From positions 1,178,001 through 1,242,000 of the forward strand of contig CBDCUQ010000004.1 in assembly GCA_965222835.1 (NCBI GenBank): a stretch of DNA of 64,000 nt, in the 5' to 3' direction. Positions within the stretch are counted from its first letter, which is position 1; each line of letters opens with the position of its first letter. This stretch comes from CBDCUQ01 sp965222835. GTDB lineage: Bacteria > Pseudomonadota > Alphaproteobacteria > Rhizobiales > Hyphomicrobiaceae. The position numbers and the translations under genes are program-made. Of the stretch, positions 62,001 to 64,000 are shown one piece after another. The notes under the pieces were generated by a model. The model searched no databases. It was not told the DNA's origin and saw only the letters and a program-made list of their open reading frames with translations.

Positions 62001-62119
62001 TCCAGAGGGCATTCACCTCAACAATCGCAATTCTGGCGCAACTGGCGGCGAAAGTATTATCCTGTCTTCTGCGGCCTGCTGTTTTTCGCGTGAGGTGCCG
62101 GGGTTTTCACAACCTTGGA

Positions 62120-62142
62120 TCCAGGGATCAAGTCCCGGGATG
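62120..62142. repeat. REP-like palindrome, type B (diverged copy)
   Basis: TCCAGGGATCAAGTCCCGGGA followed by TGACC; the left arm has changed relative to 21110-21130. Paired with the type A copy 120 bases away. Confidence 0.6.
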
Positions 62143-62174
62143 ACCGGCGGTGATACCGATCCGGAATGGATGCG

Positions 62175-62633
62175 TTATGAAAGCTTGCGCGCTTCCAAAG
62201 TCCTTTCCAGAAATTCCGCTAAGTATGGTTCGTCGGCTTTATTAAAGAGCCACGAGCCTGCTACTGCCGCGATAGCAAGTATAGGCAGAACAAGTGCTAC
62301 GGGTCCCGTTGTCTTGATCAAGGCTATAAAAGAAAATGTGAGCCATAAGGACAAGAAAACTTCAAAGCTTGGCCGCATGCGCACTCGGTATTCTATTAAG
62401 GTTTCGGCGCCCCCCCGAAGGAACCGGCCTTTCAAAACCGGTTGCAACGGATCTCCGTACCAAATCAATCTTCGAATGATGAACTTATGATTTTTCACAC
62501 GGCCTAAAACAGGATTAGTGACCGTCTGCGTCAGGCCCGGAATCCAGCCGTCCGGGTCTATAGCTTCTTGTAGCTGCTTCGCGCATTCGTCTACACTCAA
62601 GGATGTCGTGAGAATGTGTTTTGAAAAATACAT
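62175..62633 (-). CDS. Hypothetical membrane protein
   Basis: A 152-residue frame. N-terminal soluble half (MYFSKHILTTSLSVDECAKQ, SRTLxx-free), then two helices at about 92-112 and 114-132 (FEVFLSLWLTFSFIALIKTT; VALVLPILAIAAVAGSWLF). Lower GC than the neighbours, between REP repeats and thrS. No family is recognised. Confidence 0.6.
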   Translation of the reverse strand: MYFSKHILTTSLSVDECAKQLQEAIDPDGWIPGLTQTVTNPVLGRVKNHKFIIRRLIWYGDPLQPVLKGRFLRGGAETLIEYRVRMRPSFEVFLSLWLTFSFIALIKTTGPVALVLPILAIAAVAGSWLFNKADEPYLAEFLERTLEARKLS

Positions 62634-62697
62634 GGATCGTTGTTCTATGCAGTGAAATGTAGATTCATAAAACTGAGCAAATCTAGCGTTAGTCGCC

Positions 62698-64000
62698 TCA
62701 CCGCAAATCCGGTGGCGTAGCTTCGTCCTTGAAGGCGGCGATGGCTTCGTCCACGTCTATGACCTTCTGGTCTTTTGAGCCGAGACGGCGGACGGAGACC
62801 TTGCCCTCCTCGGCTTCGCGTTTGCCGACGACAAGGATGACGGGGACCTTGGCGAGACTGTGCTCGCGCACCTTGTAATTGATCTTTTCGTTCCTGAGAT
62901 CGCTTTCGACGCGCAGGCCCGCGGCCTTACATTTCTCCACTACCTCCAGTGCATAATCATTCGCATCGGAGACGATGGGCGCCACCATGATCTGCAATGG
63001 CGAGAGCCACAAAGGGAAGTGGCCCGCATGGTTCTCGATCAGGATGCCCGTGAAGCGTTCGAGCGAGCCGAACATGGCGCGATGGATCAGAACCGGTGTC
63101 TTCTTCTCGGAATGCTCGTCGATGTAGAAGGCGCCGAGCCGGCCGGCAAGGTTGAAATCCACCTGTGTCGTGCCGCACTGCCATTCACGGCCGATGGCGT
63201 CGCGCAAGACGTACTCAAGCTTTGGCCCGTAGAAGGCTCCCTCACCTTCCTGCACCTCGGTCTTAATCTGTCCGTTTGAGCGGCGTTTGACTTCGTCAAG
63301 GACGTCGGATAGCGCCTTTTCGGCCTTGTCCCATAACTCGTCTGCTCCCATTCGCTTTTCTGGACGCAATGAAAGCTTGATGAGAATGTCCTCAAAGCCG
63401 AAGTCCTTATAAATGGAGATCATCAGATCGTTGATCTTGAGACACTCCTCCATGATCTGATCTTCGGTGATAAAGATGTGGGCGTCGTCCTGCGTGAAGT
63501 GGCGTACGCGCAGCATGCCGTGCAGCGCGCCTGACGGCTCATAGCGGTGCACCTTGCCGAACTCTGCAATCTTCAGGGGCAGATCGCGGTAGCTCTTGAG
63601 GCCGTGTTTGTAGATCTGCACGTGACCGGGACAGTTCATCGGTTTGCAGCAGAAGACACGCTCGTCCGGCAGTTCCGTCGTAAACATGTTCTCGCCGTAG
63701 TTCTCCCAGTGCCCGGAGAGCTCCCAGAAGTGCTTTTCCATCATGTCGGGCGAGTTGACTTCCATGTAGCCGGCGCGTTGTTGGGCGCGGCGCATGTAGT
63801 CGATAAGCGCCTGGAACAGCGTCCAGCCTTTGGGATGCCAGAAAATGGAGCCCGGGGCTTCTTCCTGGAAGTGGAAGAGATCCATCTCGCGCCCGAGCTT
63901 GCGGTGGTCGCGCTTTTCCGCTTCCTCGAGCTGCGTCAGATACGCTTTGAGCTCGGCCTCGGTGGCCCAAGCCGTACCGTAGATGCGCTGCAGCTGCGGC
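62698..64000 (-). CDS. thrS: Threonyl-tRNA synthetase, C-terminal part (5' end outside the window)
   Basis: The frame runs from the stop at 62698 off the window end; the first Met inside is not the start. The class II core holds DLFHFQEEAPGSIFWHPKGW, the zinc site in CCKPMNCPGHVQIYK and FYGPKLEYVLRDAIGREWQC. The C-terminal anticodon-binding domain (WLSPLQIMVAPI to RLGSKDQKVIDV) is complete. The N-terminal TGS and editing domains lie outside. Confidence 0.97.
   Translation of the reverse strand, partial: PQLQRIYGTAWATEAELKAYLTQLEEAEKRDHRKLGREMDLFHFQEEAPGSIFWHPKGWTLFQALIDYMRRAQQRAGYMEVNSPDMMEKHFWELSGHWENYGENMFTTELPDERVFCCKPMNCPGHVQIYKHGLKSYRDLPLKIAEFGKVHRYEPSGALHGMLRVRHFTQDDAHIFITEDQIMEECLKINDLMISIYKDFGFEDILIKLSLRPEKRMGADELWDKAEKALSDVLDEVKRRSNGQIKTEVQEGEGAFYGPKLEYVLRDAIGREWQCGTTQVDFNLAGRLGAFYIDEHSEKKTPVLIHRAMFGSLERFTGILIENHAGHFPLWLSPLQIMVAPIVSDANDYALEVVEKCKAAGLRVESDLRNEKINYKVREHSLAKVPVILVVGKREAEEGKVSVRRLGSKDQKVIDVDEAIAAFKDEATPPDLR

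Larger units (their letters stand above)
61935..62174. other. Repeat-bearing intergenic region
   Basis: 240 bases with no gene; carries REP-like palindromes at 61980-62000 and 62120-62142. Translated frames here (VIPAFNAGIQ and similar) are repeat-derived. Confidence 0.6.

Overview
The window is GC-rich, densely coded chromosomal DNA of an alphaproteobacterium, most likely of the order Hyphomicrobiales (Rhizobiales). The evidence is gene content and order: rpsF-rpsR-DUF2232-rplI followed by dnaB-alr-radA-cvpA-purF; lptF-lptG-lptD-surA-pdxA-rsmA divergent from pepA; rpmG next to pleD-divK with a divergent DUF3572 gene; an EipB (DUF1849) gene; a class I PHA synthase; and CpaC/CpaD-type pilus proteins. 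A Hyphomicrobium-like source is plausible, but genus cannot be fixed from the sequence alone.

Layout. 1-13 kb is a minus-strand housekeeping block: SDR dehydrogenase, purF, cvpA, radA, alr, dnaB, cfa, the ribosomal protein operon (rplI, DUF2232, rpsR, rpsF) and bpt. 13-14.8 kb is gene-poor with only tentative small membrane ORFs. 14.8-20.5 kb on the plus strand holds cpaC-cpaD and then a metallophosphoesterase/response regulator/histidine kinase operon. 20.5-24.8 kb is the most accessory-looking part: GC-rich and REP-type palindromes, a 5'-truncated IS110-family transposase, an MFS (BT1-like) carrier and a TadD-like TPR lipoprotein. 25-34 kb holds a MauG-type di-heme protein, a sulfhydrylase (metY-like) with a strong leader hairpin, phaC with a TGC-rich palindrome, and an aminotransferase-hom-glpX cluster. 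34-38.6 kb on the minus strand has a two-gene MotA/ExbB plus OmpA-type membrane motor-like pair, trpD-trpG and a SixA-type phosphatase. 38.7-41.4 kb has small envelope proteins and an acyltransferase. 41.6-52.3 kb is pepA, the LPS-transport/biogenesis cluster and rpmG. 52.9-57 kb is cell-cycle signalling (pleD, divK with a CtrA-like box), DUF3572, a ROK kinase and eipB. 57-64 kb holds RidA, GDPD, carboxynorspermidine synthase-like, DJ-1/PfpI, DUF1810 and DUF4337 genes, a second pair of REP palindromes, an orphan membrane protein and the 3' part of thrS.

How the genes work together. Much of the window serves the envelope: lipopolysaccharide export (LptF, LptG, LptD), outer-membrane protein folding (SurA-like), EipB, the proton-channel-like MotA/OmpA pair, cyclopropane fatty acids, and the pilus secretin/CpaD pair. 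The DivK-PleD module links cell polarity and c-di-GMP. Central metabolism is represented by purine, tryptophan, methionine/threonine and polyamine branches, class II FBPase and PHB storage.

I see no CRISPR array, intact prophage, rRNA or recognisable tRNA. The candidates I would put forward as least explained are the stator-like pair at 34.0-36.1 kb, the phosphatase-two-component operon at 17.4-20.5 kb, the RBS-sequestering hairpin before the sulfhydrylase, and the dispersed repeat element shared by 21 kb and 62 kb.
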